From Isoetes taiwanensis (lineage: Eukaryota > Streptophyta > Lycopodiopsida > Isoetales > Isoetaceae), in the NCBI GenBank assembly GCA_021234155.1, contig JAJEKV010000162.1:814170-878169 (forward strand): a stretch of 64,000 bases of DNA, written 5' to 3'. The translations under genes were made by a program, and so were the position numbers. Shown here in pieces: positions 45,691 to 58,500 of the stretch; the stretch's first letter is position 1, and each line of letters opens with the position of its first letter. The notes beneath the pieces were generated by a model. It made no database searches. It had not been told where the DNA came from and was given only the letters and a program-made list of their open reading frames with translations.

Positions 45691-46180
45691 GCGGGAACCC
45701 GCCGCCGGGTTATTTACTTGTTATTTTCACTCGCTTGTTTCGATTTTTTTGCTCGCGGGTCTTCATAAGGTAAGATCTCTCGCTTTTAATCTTTGTGTTA
45801 GAGTTAAACACCTCCAAATGCTAATAGATTAGAAAAGTATGTTAAAAACTTGAGGGATGCATGATCAAGGTACCGGCCGGTTCCATCCCTAATGGAGAAG
45901 ACTAAATGTATCGGGTTTATGCACCTCGTAACGTAAGTTTCAATCTTCATAGATTACAAAAGATTTGAAAGGTTGCGTGAATATAAGGTAATGGGTCGAC
46001 TCCATTTCAAATGGAGAGGACTAGATGTATCGGGTTCAGGCACCCTTCAATCAAATGCTTTTAAATATCATAAACGCTTGTATGAATCAATCTTAAGAAT
46101 AAACATTTGATAAAAATCATGAAAAAACATGGATATTTATAATTATTATATTATTACATGGTTTTTTATTAATATTTTTA

Positions 46181-46640
46181 TTGTTTACTAGAAAACAACA
46201 TGGACGAACGCCGGCGGAATTTGAACGTAAAGAGACAAAAAGCTTTGAGAAAGTTACATGGCGACTTTGCGCAAGAATGTTACCCCAACAATTGCCACAA
46301 ATAGTCCAATTAGACCCAAAGGGACCTAGTCTTCCTAGAGGTCGGGTGGTGTGCATGAAATGAATGTCACCGTATGTATGTACCATAAACATGTTTCAAT
46401 GATTAGTTAACTTTATATCTTGATGTTATTTTTTTTTTTTTTTTTGCGCTTGTACTTGACAGAGCGTTATATTGCAATTGTTCGATGTGCAAAGGACAAA
46501 TAAAACGGATGAGAAAGACCGTCCCTCGACCATGTTAAGAAATATGGTGAATGCCCGACAAATCCAAAGGTTTCTGACGCACATGTGGGGTATTCCAACG
46601 AGGTATAATACACGATCTTATGAACGATAATCAACTACTT
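46181..46640 (+). pseudogene. N-terminal transposase-associated pieces
   Basis: An open frame at 46181-46363 (LCARMLPQQLPQIVQLDPKG) is followed at 46460-46560 by YCNCSMCKGQIKRMRKTV and, one frame over, DHVKKYGECPTNPK. The C-x-C-x2-C motif followed by a basic RKT--HxKKYG segment resembles the zinc-binding N-terminus seen ahead of TNP2 domains in non-flowering plants and animals. The assignment is tentative. Confidence 0.4.
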
Positions 46641-47059
46641 TCATGTACTTGAATCGATGTCTTAACTTAGTTTGCTTGTATTTTGTTAGGAAGAAATTGA
46701 GAATGAAGTGAGCTCGGGCAAGATATAGATTTTGGGGTTATGTTGTCATTGGAAGTAGATGATGTTGATACTATGAATGCTCATAGAAAACCCTACAAAA
46801 AGAAAGCCATCAACTTCCTCAAAGAGTATCCCATTACGTGATAGAACTCGTCGCGGCAATGGCCGCTGCCAAGATTGGAGGGAATGACAATGTTCATCAA
46901 AATTGGAATGTACTAGATCATGTCGAAGAAAATAATCTTCCACCTTCACTAGTCCATTTGGTCCAAAATTTTTTACGATAAAGATCGTGAAGAAATTCAA
47001 TGCATGGCCTAGAGGCAAGCCAATTATTTATGGGGAGCAATTTACATATTGGGGTAGGC

Positions 47060-47546
47060 AAAGACATGATTAAAAATAGTCGTCCCCTGGGTCGGGCCTC
47101 GATTATATATTATGACTAGTGTGAAAGTCAAAGATGGTACGATCGCTCCTTTAATGCCATATGTAGGTCCCTAATATAACTCGCATTACTTGGCATAAAT
47201 TGAGTAAGCATCGCTGGCATGCTCATCTATGGCCTAAATTCAAATGCACGAACAATATCCAAGCCCAGTGATCACGCAAGCTTCACATATATTGATGGTC
47301 GCCCTCCACATGGAAACCTTGTCGCTTTTATTAATAGCTCTATCGAGAATCCTGAAGCTACCAATTGTGAATTTGTCGAGGCAAACAAAGACCAAGAAGA
47401 TTTTTTTTAGCCGTAAAATTGACTCGAGATATATCATGGTTTATGCTATAAAAACTTTGTGTATTGGTGATGAATTGTTCATTGAATATGAATACTGTAG
47501 ACCAATAACGAGGTCCTTTGATGATGTACTCAAATTACTCATATAA
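47060..47546 (+). pseudogene. SET-like domain within the CACTA element
   Basis: Over three frames the order of a SET lysine methyltransferase fold can be followed: TSVKVKDGTIAPLMPYVGPL (about 47100-47170), ASFTYIDGRPPHGNLVAFIN-SSIENPE and NCEFVEAN (47275-47395), then, after a frameshift in an eight-base T run at 47400, IMVYAIKTLCIGDELFIEYE (47430-47500). The last motif is the GEELxxDY hallmark. The usual NHSCxPN is FINSSIENPE, so the cysteine and histidine are absent. There is no pre-SET cysteine cluster. It lies between the zinc-like piece and the TNP2 core. Frame breaks make this copy inactive as read. SET is my best reading; a chance resemblance is possible but unlikely given three motifs in order. 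Confidence 0.6.
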
Positions 47547-47860
47547 TTTTTTGTCTAATGCACCATTTTTCTTCTTCTTCTTCAATTCTTCTTCTTCTTC
47601 TCTTGAATGAGATTGCACATATTGAAGATAAATGTGTATTATATCTTCAATATATGCTTTGATTATGACATAAAATTTTATATTTCGCTCAAGTATTAAA
47701 TGCTTAAAATTTAACAAACACCTGCTCTCAATGTATGTATCAATCACGATATATTTCGCTTAATCCACGACGTGTGGTAGGCAAGTGGATATAAGACCAC
47801 ATCCAAGCTGCATCAATTGGCGACATCAAAAGTCATTGCGGATAGCGTAATTAGAATACA

Positions 47861-50160
47861 TTGAGCAAGATGGTACAAACATGGGCACAACGATATAATG
47901 AAGAGTACAATGATGAAGATGAACAGAATACGATGATGAAGATGATGACAATGCCCCCATGGACTAACTTCATGGAAGTTGAAGAACCCATAGTCGACAT
48001 GTTAGATGCATTTGGCCCAATCTTCGACAACGACCTAGATGACTATATAAATACTCCTAACGATGGTCATGAAGATCACGCTTTTATTGGAGGAGGCGAT
48101 AAAGCATTATATCCAGTGCAAGCATATCTAGATTGACGATATCTTTATTGATATTAAACCTTCAAGCCAAATTCAAATGGAGCAATGCCAAGTGTTACGG
48201 CTTTGTTAGAGTAAGTACAATTGCAATCACTTGACTTATTGAATTTGTAGTTGAATGTATACGTAAAGGTCTGCTTTTATACAAAAGTTATTGCAAGAGA
48301 AAATACTCCCACAAGGGAACACTATGCCCAAAAGTCGACCGAAATAAAAAATATATTGGCAGCTATCGGTTTAGGGCTACCATAAGATTCACGCTTGTCC
48401 AAATGATTGCATGGTATATTATCCGATGACATCTACAAGAACACGTAAACATGCCCTAAATGTGGTGCCTCTAGGTACAATGCATGCCAAGGGAAAGACC
48501 GTCCCCGATGAAGGTGGTTCGCTACTTTCCATTGATCCCCGCGATAAGGCTATTGTTTCGATGTGAATCTCTAGCTTCGCCATGGGTTGGTGTGCCGCTA
48601 ATGCGCCGAGTGACAATGTACTTCGCTGCGGGTTAGTGACTCGCAAGCAATGGAAGCATATTGATGAAACATGGCCGAATTTGGAAGAGAGCCAACAAAT
48701 CTCGATTAGGGTTGGCAACGGATGGTGTTAATCCTTATGGACGCCAATCACCGCGGGTCAACTTGGCCAAGAGTGTTGATCAACTATAATTTACCACCGC
48801 GGTTACTCATGAAGACTAGCCATTTAATGGTAGTACTATTAGTTCCGTGGACCTAAGAAGCCTGAAAGTCTAGATCCATATCCGAAAAATAGTTATTGAT
48901 GAGCTTTTGACATTGTGGAGTGAAGGTATTGAAGTTTACGATGTCTCAAGAGAACTTCGTCTTTGAACTAAGATTTACCTTGAGAGCAATCTTAATGTGG
49001 ACAACGAGCGATTGGCCCGGTTTGTATGAACTCTCCGACTCCAAGTGTCCGGATATGCATGTCACTTGTGTGGGTTTGAACAGCTGAACTCTCACGGCCA
49101 ATCAACGGCATTGCACAAAAAATGTCTATGCAAACTTCAAGAGATATCCGCCAATGGAAAATCGACTTCGATAATGTAGGTCCAAGAGAAAAACATTGCA
49201 ATCAAGAGCCTCCCAAAAGGTTGACAATGAGAGATTGGGGTAACATGTGGGATGCCGAAGGAAATAAGGTTAAGGGAATGAAGTGGAAAGCATCCTTCTT
49301 CCTTCTACCCTATTGGACAAATTGAAGATTCATCATCTTCTTGATCCCATGCACATCTTTAAAAAACGTTTCGCCGCCTATTTGGAAGCATGTCACCGGA
49401 CGTAAGGACACGATGCAAAGACGAGAAGATCTACAAGAAGTCGGATCAAAATCTAAAGCATGGTTAAATGTCGAAGAAGGAATAAGGCCACAAGTGGATT
49501 GATCGCGCCTAGAAAATGTATGAAACCCGCTCGAGAAGCGATCAAGGCAATAAAGACCGACAGATATATGCATTTCGCTATGTAATTGTTTCTCCAACGA
49601 AGGGGAGTTAACCGGGTTGAAATCTCATGATTGGCATAAGATGTTGCGCTTTGTTATGCCTATTGTTCTCGAGGGTCGCCTCGCCGACGGTCCACTACAT
49701 GCAATATGTCTCCTATCGAAGTTTTCCGTGTTCGTGACGGATTTAGAAAACACTCGATGCTGAACTCTCACTTAACTTTTTTCTTTCTTAAATCATATTT
49801 AGATGGATTACAAGGAAGGAGATACCGACAAATGAAATTGCGGACATGCGAACTAAGGTCGCTGAGGCATGTTGTATGCTAGAGAAAGAATTCCCAACAA
49901 GTTTTCTCGACATACAAACTCACTTACTAGTGCATTTAGTGGACGGTAGAGCTTGCAGCACAAACAAATCCTAGATGGATGTTTTTATAGAACGCTTTCC
50001 GAAGGTCCTCAAGGACTTCAGACGTCGGGGCAAGGCCGAGGGTTGCATGGCCGAGGGTTGGTTAGCACGAGTCATTATTCTATGTCACCGAAGTTCTTGG
50101 CCGATCTACACCCCAATGCTCCACGATTATGGACCGATGAAGACACCCAACTATAGTTGG
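47861..50160 (+). pseudogene. TNP2-type CACTA transposase with DUF4218, degenerate
   Basis: An acidic leader (47861-48136, ending KALYPVQAYLD) is followed by the TNP2 region in shifting frames. IHACPNDCM-like text is at 48388-48412, TCPKCGASRYNAC at 48452-48490, LVTRKQWKHIDETWPNLEES with RVGNGW at 48638-48722, IDELLTLWSEGIEVYDVSRE-like text at 48895-48955, and ACHLCGFEQLNSHG at 49060-49100. DUF4218 follows: EIADMRTKVAEACCMLEKEF, PTSFLDIQTHLLVHLVDG (49830-49945), then FIERFPKVLKDFRRRGKAEG and CMAEGWLAR (49980-50070). The order and spacing match plant En/Spm transposases. At least six frame breaks or stops exist. A few AG/GT pairs could be introns, so the number of true breaks is uncertain. Confidence 0.88.
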
Positions 50161-50654
50161 AGAAGTTCCCGGCGAAGACCACGTAAGAAATTGTTCACAC
50201 TAGAAGAACAGCAAAAGTCAATAAGTTTCTCATCTACAACTCCACCCCATGGAGAAATGGATAAAAAAAATACGGGAAGAAAAAAAAAAGAGAGATGAGG
50301 AGAGAAGACGCTATCGACAAAAAGAATCGCAAAACAACCACTTCCGTGATCATCTAGGGTCCCGCCAAGTGAGATAAACAATAAATGGCTGCTCGAACAA
50401 CTAGAGATGGCAAGGCAACGTATAACATGTTTCTAGCGAAGAATTTGCATATGCTAAAGGCGTGTCACTATTTGTAAGTGCAACTTAATAGCATATAATT
50501 CACGAAGTTTCGCTTCGCTATTTTGAACATTTGTTCCTTTACTTTGTAGTATAATTCATATGCATCAATATGGTCTTCCGGTGCTCACTTTCGACGACAA
50601 AGTGTGGATCATGGCAAACGACTTATGATTGTGGTATATCAAAGAAAGTTTAGT

Positions 50655-51060
50655 ACAGCTTTGCCGACCGGGTAGTGCACCCAAACCCAATCGAGGCAAT
50701 GTTGGAATGGATTGGTACTATAAAGACTATCATGGAGGTTGATGTCGGTAGTGCATTCAAAACAATGTTGTTTGATGCCGAATGGTTTGATCTTGTGTGT
50801 ATCGGTGCTCATGCCACGATACGCAAAGATCCGAAAGTGGCCTCAGATTCACTAGATTCAACTCGCTTCGGATCGTGGGTCAAGACACACCTCGTGAGGG
50901 TTGAGCAATGTGAACAAGTATGTTTACTTGGATGCAATAAAATTTATATATGTCATTAACAAAGGAACTAATGTAATAGAGGTTTTGTAGGTCACCTTCG
51001 CTCCATCCTTTGCAAGATCGCTGGTGGTTCAGAGTTCCATGTAAGGCTCGCCCCCCCCGC
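50655..51060 (+). pseudogene. DUF4216 region of the CACTA transposase
   Basis: The frame at 50675-50959 reads IGTIKTIMEVDVGSAFKTML, FDAEWFDLVCIGAHATIRKD, and ends HLVRVEQCEQV, in the manner of DUF4216, which follows DUF4218 in CACTA transposases. The sequence then continues across what may be an intron to PSFARSLVVQSSM-like text near 51005. Confidence 0.65.
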
Positions 51061-51099
51061 CCATATTTGAAGGTGAAGAAGAGATGGCGGCCTAATAGG

Positions 51100-52175
51100 G
51101 AGGTTGGGGGTTGGGGGCGTATATTGTCATGATAGAAGACTACCATCGATTGAACCTTCATTACTTTATTATGATTATTATATTTTCTTCCCACATATGA
51201 ATAAGAAAATACTTTGGCATGCTAATTTGTGTATACTACAAACCATATTAGGCAACATTAGTATTGCAACTTCGGGTTATCATAGACATTTATGCCAAGT
51301 TAATTGGCATCCTAGTATAGACCTATGGGCTTGCAAGCCGATCGTGGCAGTTCTACATACGCTTGAGTACACGCTTTTATGTTTAATTAATCATAAAATG
51401 TGAAGATTCCCTTCAAAATGCAAGATTCATATACAAAAATCATATATGTATTCCCTTCAAAATACAAAATTCATATAAAACCCATACACAATTCAAATAC
51501 ACAAAACAAAGTGGATGCCAAAGCACATCTAGTGGTATATATCAAATCCGATCCAAGCAGATCCACTCGCAGTTCGGGTGCTCGACGGTGATTTCCCACC
51601 CCGCCGTAACAAGCCTCCCGGCATGGAATCCAAGCCCTCCGTGGTGTCTGTTCCCCAAGGAATTCATGTAATGAGCACTTCCCCGCATGCCCCGGTTGGT
51701 CCGGTGCAACTTTTGAAAGTAGGGCTTCAAAGAAATGTTTCTTCCCAAAGGCCCCTATCCTCTAGCATACCTGCCAAGCACAACGAAGTTCACCATGCAT
51801 TTCTTCGTGCACTCGAGCCTCAGATTGAGGGAAGGTTCCGCCTCCCAAGCATCGCGAAGCGAGGTCTTTCTTGCCCCCTATCATGCAAAATTTTGTCATG
51901 GCTTGCTTGAACTCCGCCTTTCTTAGGTTAGGTTCGCCTCTAGCCACTCGTGACCGGAGGCGCTTCAGTGCTCCAAAGCCTCCGCGACGGCCTCCTGCGG
52001 CATCAAGCGGCATGCATCGAGAAGCGGCCATGGCGGATGTAGGTGAGGAGCTCCACGGGAGGAGGAGGAGGAGGAAGCTGAGGGCGCAGGAGCAGAGGAT
52101 CTGAGGGCGGCGAGAAGCCGGAGGACTAATAGGGCAATATATATGGCATCTCAAAGATACTTTAAAACAAAACAA
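51100..52175. other. 3' part of the CACTA element, no firm gene
   Basis: No family was recognised. A minus-strand frame at 51762-52175 (137 residues, with a leucine-rich stretch and a basic GGRRGGFGALKRLRSRVARG segment) is open and could belong to the second CACTA gene, but a matching plus-strand frame exists over the same bases and neither is convincing. Confidence 0.3.
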
Positions 52176-52179
52176 ATTT

Positions 52180-52275
52180 CAGACGACGTCGTTATAGCCG
52201 TTAACGCCGCTATAGACGCCGCTTGAACCATCTTTAAAACGCCGTTGAACGACGCTTATATCGCCTTAAAACGAC
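52180..52275. repeat. Right subterminal repeats of the CACTA element
   Basis: GACGACGTCGTTATAG, GCCGTTAACGCC, ACGCCGTTGAACGACGC (about 52240) and AAAACGACGC (about 52268) repeat the motif of the left end. They mark the approach to the missing right terminus. Confidence 0.7.
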
Positions 52276-52539
52276 GCTCGTTTTTTAAAAGTCATCGGCC
52301 GGCTTTCATTTTTCCCATTTCTTTTATGATTTGAGTATTGCGAACGATCCTCGGATCCTAGTTTTTCATTGCAGTTATTGTGAGTTTTTTTCTTTATTGC
52401 TTTTGGGATACATGGCCATGGAAGGTATGCTTTCGACGCTTGAACCAGATTCGGAGGAGATGAGGATTCAAGAGCAGAGATATGGAACCCGCCTTCACAA
52501 GTAAGGCTACACACTCAGAGTTTTATACACTTTATTAGG

Positions 52540-55500
52540 GATCCACCGCAAAAAATCAGAATTTATTTTCGTGCAATGCATTAATTATGAATTTAATCGT
52601 GTGTTGCCATCGCAAAGCGCAGTCGACTTCTAATTGCCACATCGGGAGGAGGACAGGTCCAAACTCCGCTCCGCCGCCCCCCTTGCTATGTTTCTACGCA
52701 GCCTTCTCGCCACGCCCAACTGCAACAGATTAGGACTCGTTTCAAAACGTAAACCCTTCTAGAGCCCGGCAACTCACAGGGTTTACGCCGGAGGCCCCTC
52801 TCCTTGTCGCCATTCGCCGGGACCTAGCGACGGTCTTGAAGTGGAGTTGGGGTGTTGACACCGGCCTGGACCCTAAAATCCCTCCGGAGGCTGCTTTCCC
52901 CAAATTTCCTCTCCCTAAGGCCCTGGGGAAGAACGGGCAACCTCCCCTCTCCGGAACCACGATTTGGCTCTGCCAATGGACTCAGAACGTTGACATTGCT
53001 CTGGAAACCAAGTTCCGTGGCCAAAAGACCAGGATTCGGCCCCCAAAACGTAAACCCTTCTAGAGCCTGGCAACCCACAGGGTTTACGTTTCGGAGGCCC
53101 TCTCCTTGTCAGATTCGGCCGGACTTTTATACCATGTCTTGAAGTGGAGTTGGGGTGTTGACGCCAGGCTGACACTAAAATCCTCCTAAGCTGCTTGCCC
53201 CTGGAATTTCCTCTCCCCAAGGCCCCGGGAAGGGACGGGCAACCTCCCTCACTGAACCGGGCATTTGGCTCCGCCAATGGACTCAGAATGTTTACATTGC
53301 CCCGGGATCAAGTTCCGCGGGCCAGAAGACTGTGACTCGCCCCCAAAACGTAAACCCTTCTAGAGCCTCGCAACCCACTGTGGTTTACGCTGAGGCCCTC
53401 TCCTTGTCGATTCGCCGACTTTGTGTCTTGAAGTGAAGTTAGTGTTGACGCCAGAGCGCTGACACTAAAAATCCCTCCGAAGTCGCTTTGCCCCAAATTT
53501 CCTCTCCCCAAGCCCCCTGGGAAGGACGGGCAACCCCCCTCACCGAACCGGGATTTGGCTCGCTTAATGGACTCGAATGCCGACATTGCCCTCGGGATCA
53601 AGTTCCGCGGGCCGAAGACGTGACTCGCCCCCAAAAAACGAAACCCCTTCTAGAGCCCGGGTAAACCCACGTGGTTTACGCTTTCGAGGCCCTCACCTTT
53701 GTCGATTCGGGCCGACCTTTATGCCGGTGGTCTTGAAGTGGGTTGGGGTGTTGACGCCAGAGCGCTGACTCCTAAAATCCTCCGAGGCTGCTTGCCCCAA
53801 ATTTCCCCTCCTGCCCCCTGGGACGGACGGGCGACTTCCGCCTCCGAATCGCTGATCTGACTCGCCAATGGACTCTTAACGCCGACATTGCCCTCGGGAC
53901 CAAGTTCCGTGGGAAGACCAATTCAACCCAAGAAGCGCCAAAGTAGCTCACTTCCATCACACTCGTAGTCAATTGGCCTAGGATGCATGCGGGATACCGC
54001 TCGTGGAGGGCGGAGGTTTCCTTTTTCAAAACCCACCGTAACTTGCTCCCTAGGGTAATTTCGCCATTCCTGGACGATTTGTGGTCTATTTGCCATTCCG
54101 AGCATCCCGGTGCCCGAACGAATCCAAAACAGTGCGTTTCTACAAGGTCGACATCGATCCTACGGGTTTGACAAGTTCTCCCCGACCGATCTGAATCTTT
54201 TTGACCTTCCCCAAGAGGGGCCCCGAACGGAGGGATCCAACGGGTCGATAGGGGGAACCGGCCCCGGGAGGGGTGGTCATTAGCATTAGCCCTCGGGAGC
54301 GCTGCCAGAAGGGCTGCCTCGAACTTTTTGGATCCCGCCCTCGGGTCCTGGACTCTCCCTCTTGTGAGGGATCCCCGCAAGGTCCCGGCCTCGCTTGACT
54401 TGGGGAAGGGTGCCGCCTCGCTGCCCTCAAGAACCCGGGCTGCCCCTCACCGCTCTAATGCTAACCCTTGACTCAGACCCCAAAAATTCAAAATTGGGCC
54501 GTAGCCGGAGATGAATTAGGATCCTACCGGCAAAACCGAATTTATTTTCGTAATGCATTAATTGCGAATTTATTTGTAACGCTTTGCCATCGCAGTGCTC
54601 ACTTCTACTTGCCACATCGGGAGGAGGAAGGCCCAAACTCGGCCTGGCCAGTTCCCTTGCTCCGTATTCTCGGTTGCTGCCAGTCTCATGCAACAGCATC
54701 AGACTTCGCCCCCAAAACGTGAACCCTTCTAGAGTCTGCAACCTGCCGTGGTTTACGCTTCGAGGCCTCTCTCGCTTCGTGATTCGGCCGGACCTGGCGC
54801 CGTCTTGAAGTGGGTTGGGGTGTTGACGCCGAGCGCTGACCCTAAAATTCCTCCGAGGCCATGTTTTTCTTGCCCTGGGGCCCCTCTCCCAAGGCCCTGG
54901 GACGACTTCCGCGACTTCCGCCCGAATCGCTGATCTGACTCTGCCAATGACCTCGTAACGCCGACATTGCCCTGGGATCGTTCCGTGGCCAGAAGACCAC
55001 CCGCCGAACTCCAAGAAGCGCCAAAGTAGCTCACCTCCATCAGCACTCGTGAGTCATCAATTGGCCTAGGATGTGCATGCTGGATACCTGGCCGCGGAGG
55101 GCGCGGAGGCCTCTTCTTTCGAAAACCCACCGCAGTAACTTGTTCCCTAGGGTAATTTCACCATTCCGGACGATGCAGGTGGTCTATTTGCCATTCCGAG
55201 CATTCCCGTGCCCGAACGACAAACAGTAAAGTGCGTTTCTAAGGTTTACATCGTGACGCCTCATGGTTTGACAAGTTCTCCCGACCGATCTGGAATCTTT
55301 GGACCTTCCCAAGAGGCCCCGAACGGGAGGGATCCAACGGTCGGATAGGGGAACCGGGCTCCGGGAGGGTGGTCATTAGCTGCAGCTCCCGGGAGCGCTG
55401 CCAGGAAGGGCTGCCTCGAACTTTTTGGATCCCGGGCCTCGGGTCCGGACTCTCCTTGTGAGGGATCCCCGCAAGGTCCTGGGTCTCGCTTGACTTGGGG

Positions 55501-58500
55501 AAGGGCGCGCCTCGGCTGCCCTGCAACGGGCTGCCCTCGACTGCCTAATGCTAACCCTTTGACCTAGACCTTCCTCCTAAAATTCAAAATTGGGCCGTGC
55601 TGGAGATGAATTAGGGATCCTCGGCAAAAACCGAATTCTATTTTTCGCAATGCATTAATTGCTAATTTACTAATGTCTTGCCATCAGCAAAAGCCAGCCT
55701 CTCTAATTTCTACTCTGCTACATCGGGAGGAGGAAAGGCCCAAACTCCGCTCCACAAATTTCTTGCTCCGTATTCTCTGCTGTTGCTGCCAGGTCCTGCA
55801 GCAATGTGACCAGATTCGCCCCAAAACGCAGTAAACCCTTCTAGAGCTCCTCGGCAAACTCCACATGTGGTTTACGCTGAGGCCCTCTCCCTCGGCTAGA
55901 TTCGGGCCGGGACCTTGCCTGCGGTCTTTGAAGTGGGGTTAGTGTTGACGCCGAGCGCTGACTCCTAAAATTCCTCCCCGGAGGCTGCTTGCCCTAAATT
56001 CCCTCCCTAAGGCCCTGGGACGGATCGCATGCACCTCCCGGCCCGGAATCATGATTCGACTCCTCGGCCAATGGACTCGTGAATCGCCGACATTGCCCTG
56101 GGATTCAAGTTCCGCGGGCCAGAAGACCAATCTCAACTCCAAGAAGCCAAAGTAGCTCACTTCCATCACACCTCCAGAGTCAATTGGCCTAGGGATGCAT
56201 GCGGATACCGTCAGGAGGGCTGAGTGTTTTTCTTCGCGAAAACCGGACTGCAGGTAACTTGTTCTAGGGTAATTTCTGCCATTCCCGGACGATTTATATG
56301 GGTCTATTTGCTATTCCTCGAGCATTCTGCGTTCTAACGACAAAACAGTGCGGTTTCTGCCAAGGTCGACATCAGGACGCCTCATGGGTTTGATTACTGC
56401 CCTCCTCGACCGATTCGAATCCTTTTGACCTTCCCCGGCAGGCCTCGAACGGAGGATCCAACGGTCGGATAGGGGAACCGGGCTCCCGGGAGGGTGGCTG
56501 GCTAGCGCGGCAGCCCCGGGGAGCGCCGCCAGAAGGGCTGCCTCGAACTTTTTGATCCCGCCTGGGGTCCTGGACTCTCCTTGGTGAGGGATCCTCGCAG
56601 CGTCCCGCCCTCGCTTCTGGAATTTTGGGAAGGGTGCCAGCTCGCTGCCCTGCAACCCGCTGCCCCACCGCTCTAATGCTAACCCTTTGACCTAGACCTT
56701 CTCCTCGGAAAATTCCTGCCAAAATTGGGCCGCAGTCGGAGATGAATTAGGACTCACCGCAAAAATCGAAATTTATTTTCGCGGCAATGCATTAATTGCT
56801 AATTTACTTAATGTCTTGCCACTGCAAAAAGCGCCGACTTCTACTTGCCACATCGAGTGAGGAAAGGCCCAAACTCCGGCCCGCCAGTTCCTGTTCGTGA
56901 TTCTCGGCTGCCGCTCGCCGTGTCCTAAGTGCAATGTATCAGATCGGGCCCCCAAACGCAAACCCTTCTAGAGCCCGCAACTCCACGTGGTTTACGCTTC
57001 GGGAGGCCTCTCCTCGCCGACTCGGCCGGACCTTATACCGTGGTCTTGAAGTGTAGTGTTGGACGAGCTGACCTCAAATCCTCCGGAGGTTGCTGTTCTA
57101 AATTTCCTTCCCCTGGCCCCGGGACGACGCTTGTAATTCCTCCGCCCGAATCGCCATTATCCGACCGCCACCCGACGTAACGCCGACATTGCCCTCGGGG
57201 ACTCAAGTTCCGCGGGCCAGCACTCACCCAACTCCAAGAAGCCAAAGTAGCTCACTTCCATCACACCTCGAACACCAATGCAGGGATGTACGCGCGGATA
57301 CCGCCGTGGGAGGGCGGAGTGTTTCCTCTTTCGCAAAACCCCACCGTGTAACTTTGCTCCCCCAGGGTAATTTCGCCCATTCCGGACGCATTTGGCAGGG
57401 TTCCATACACTCCGAGCATCCCGGCCCGAACGACAAACAGCGGTTTACAAGCGTCGACATCGACCGGGTTTGACAAGTTCTCCGACCGATTCGAATCTTT
57501 GGACCTTCCCAAGAGGGGCCTCGAACGGAGGATCCAACGGCTTAGGGAACCGGCCCGGAGGGTGGTCATTAGCGCAGCAGCCCCGGGAGCGCCAGAAGGG
57601 CTGCCTCGAACTTTTTGGATCCCATTCCTGGGTCCGACTCTCCTCTTGTGAGGGATCCCCGCAAGGTCCCGGGCCTCGCTTGACTTTGGGAAGGGTGCCA
57701 GCTCGGTTGCTCCGCGAACGTGGCTGCCCCAATCGCTCTAATGCTAACCCTTGACTTAGATCTTCTCCGGTACCCAAATTGGGGCCGTGTCGAGATGAAT
57801 TAGGGATCCCTACCGGCAAAACCGAATTTATTTCGCGGCAATGCATTAATTGCGACTTATCAATGTCTTGCCATCAGAAAAGCTCACTTCTCATCACTTG
57901 CCACATCGAGGTGAGGAAGGGCCCAAACTCCGCCTCCGCCAGTTTCTTTGCCCGTATTCTCGCTGCCGCCGTCCTTGCGTCAGGTCAGATTCGCCCCAAA
58001 ACGTAAACCTCTTCTAGAGCCCGCAACCCACCGTATTTACGCCGAGGCCCTCTCGCTGATTCGCCGACCTTGGCGCCCGTGTCTTGAAGTGGGGTTAGTG
58101 TTGACGCCGAGCTGGGATTCAAATTCCTCCCCGAGGCTGCCGTCTCAAATTTCTCTCCTGGGCCTCGGGATCGACGGGCAACCTCCGCTTCTCCGAATCG
58201 CTGTGATCTGACTCGCCAATACCGGACCTCGTAACGCCGACATTGCCCCCGGGGACTCAAGTCTGCGGCCGTAAGACCACCCGACCCAAGAAGCCTGTGC
58301 GAAGCCTACTTCCATCACACTCAGAAGTCAATTGGCCTAGGGATGTACAAAGTGATACCGCTGCGGAGGGCGGAGGTTTCTTCTTTCGCAAAAACCGACC
58401 GTGTAACTTGCTCCCTAGGTAATTTCGCCATTCCTGACGATTTGGAGTGGTGGTCTATTTGCCATTCCTCGAGCATCCCCTCGTCTGAACGACAAAATAA

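Larger units (their letters stand above)
44483..52280 (+). mobile_element. CACTA (En/Spm) transposon, right terminus not found
   Basis: The left end is CACTACAAGGGATC at 44483, preceded by TTT (a possible 3 bp target duplication). Within the first 430 bases lie at least eight AACGACG-centred subterminal repeats, and related copies cluster again near 52,180-52,275, as expected for the two ends of a CACTA element. The interior encodes a degenerate TNP2-type transposase (48.1-50.1 kb) with DUF4218 and DUF4216 regions, and a SET-like domain upstream. No reverse-complement CACTACAAG terminus was seen near 52.28 kb, so the right end is lost or displaced by the adjoining satellite array. Confidence 0.85.

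Noticed and set aside
51762-52175. Minus-strand 137-residue protein as a second CACTA gene
   Set aside because: Overlaps an equally open plus-strand frame in GC-rich sequence, with no recognisable motif; not supported beyond mention.
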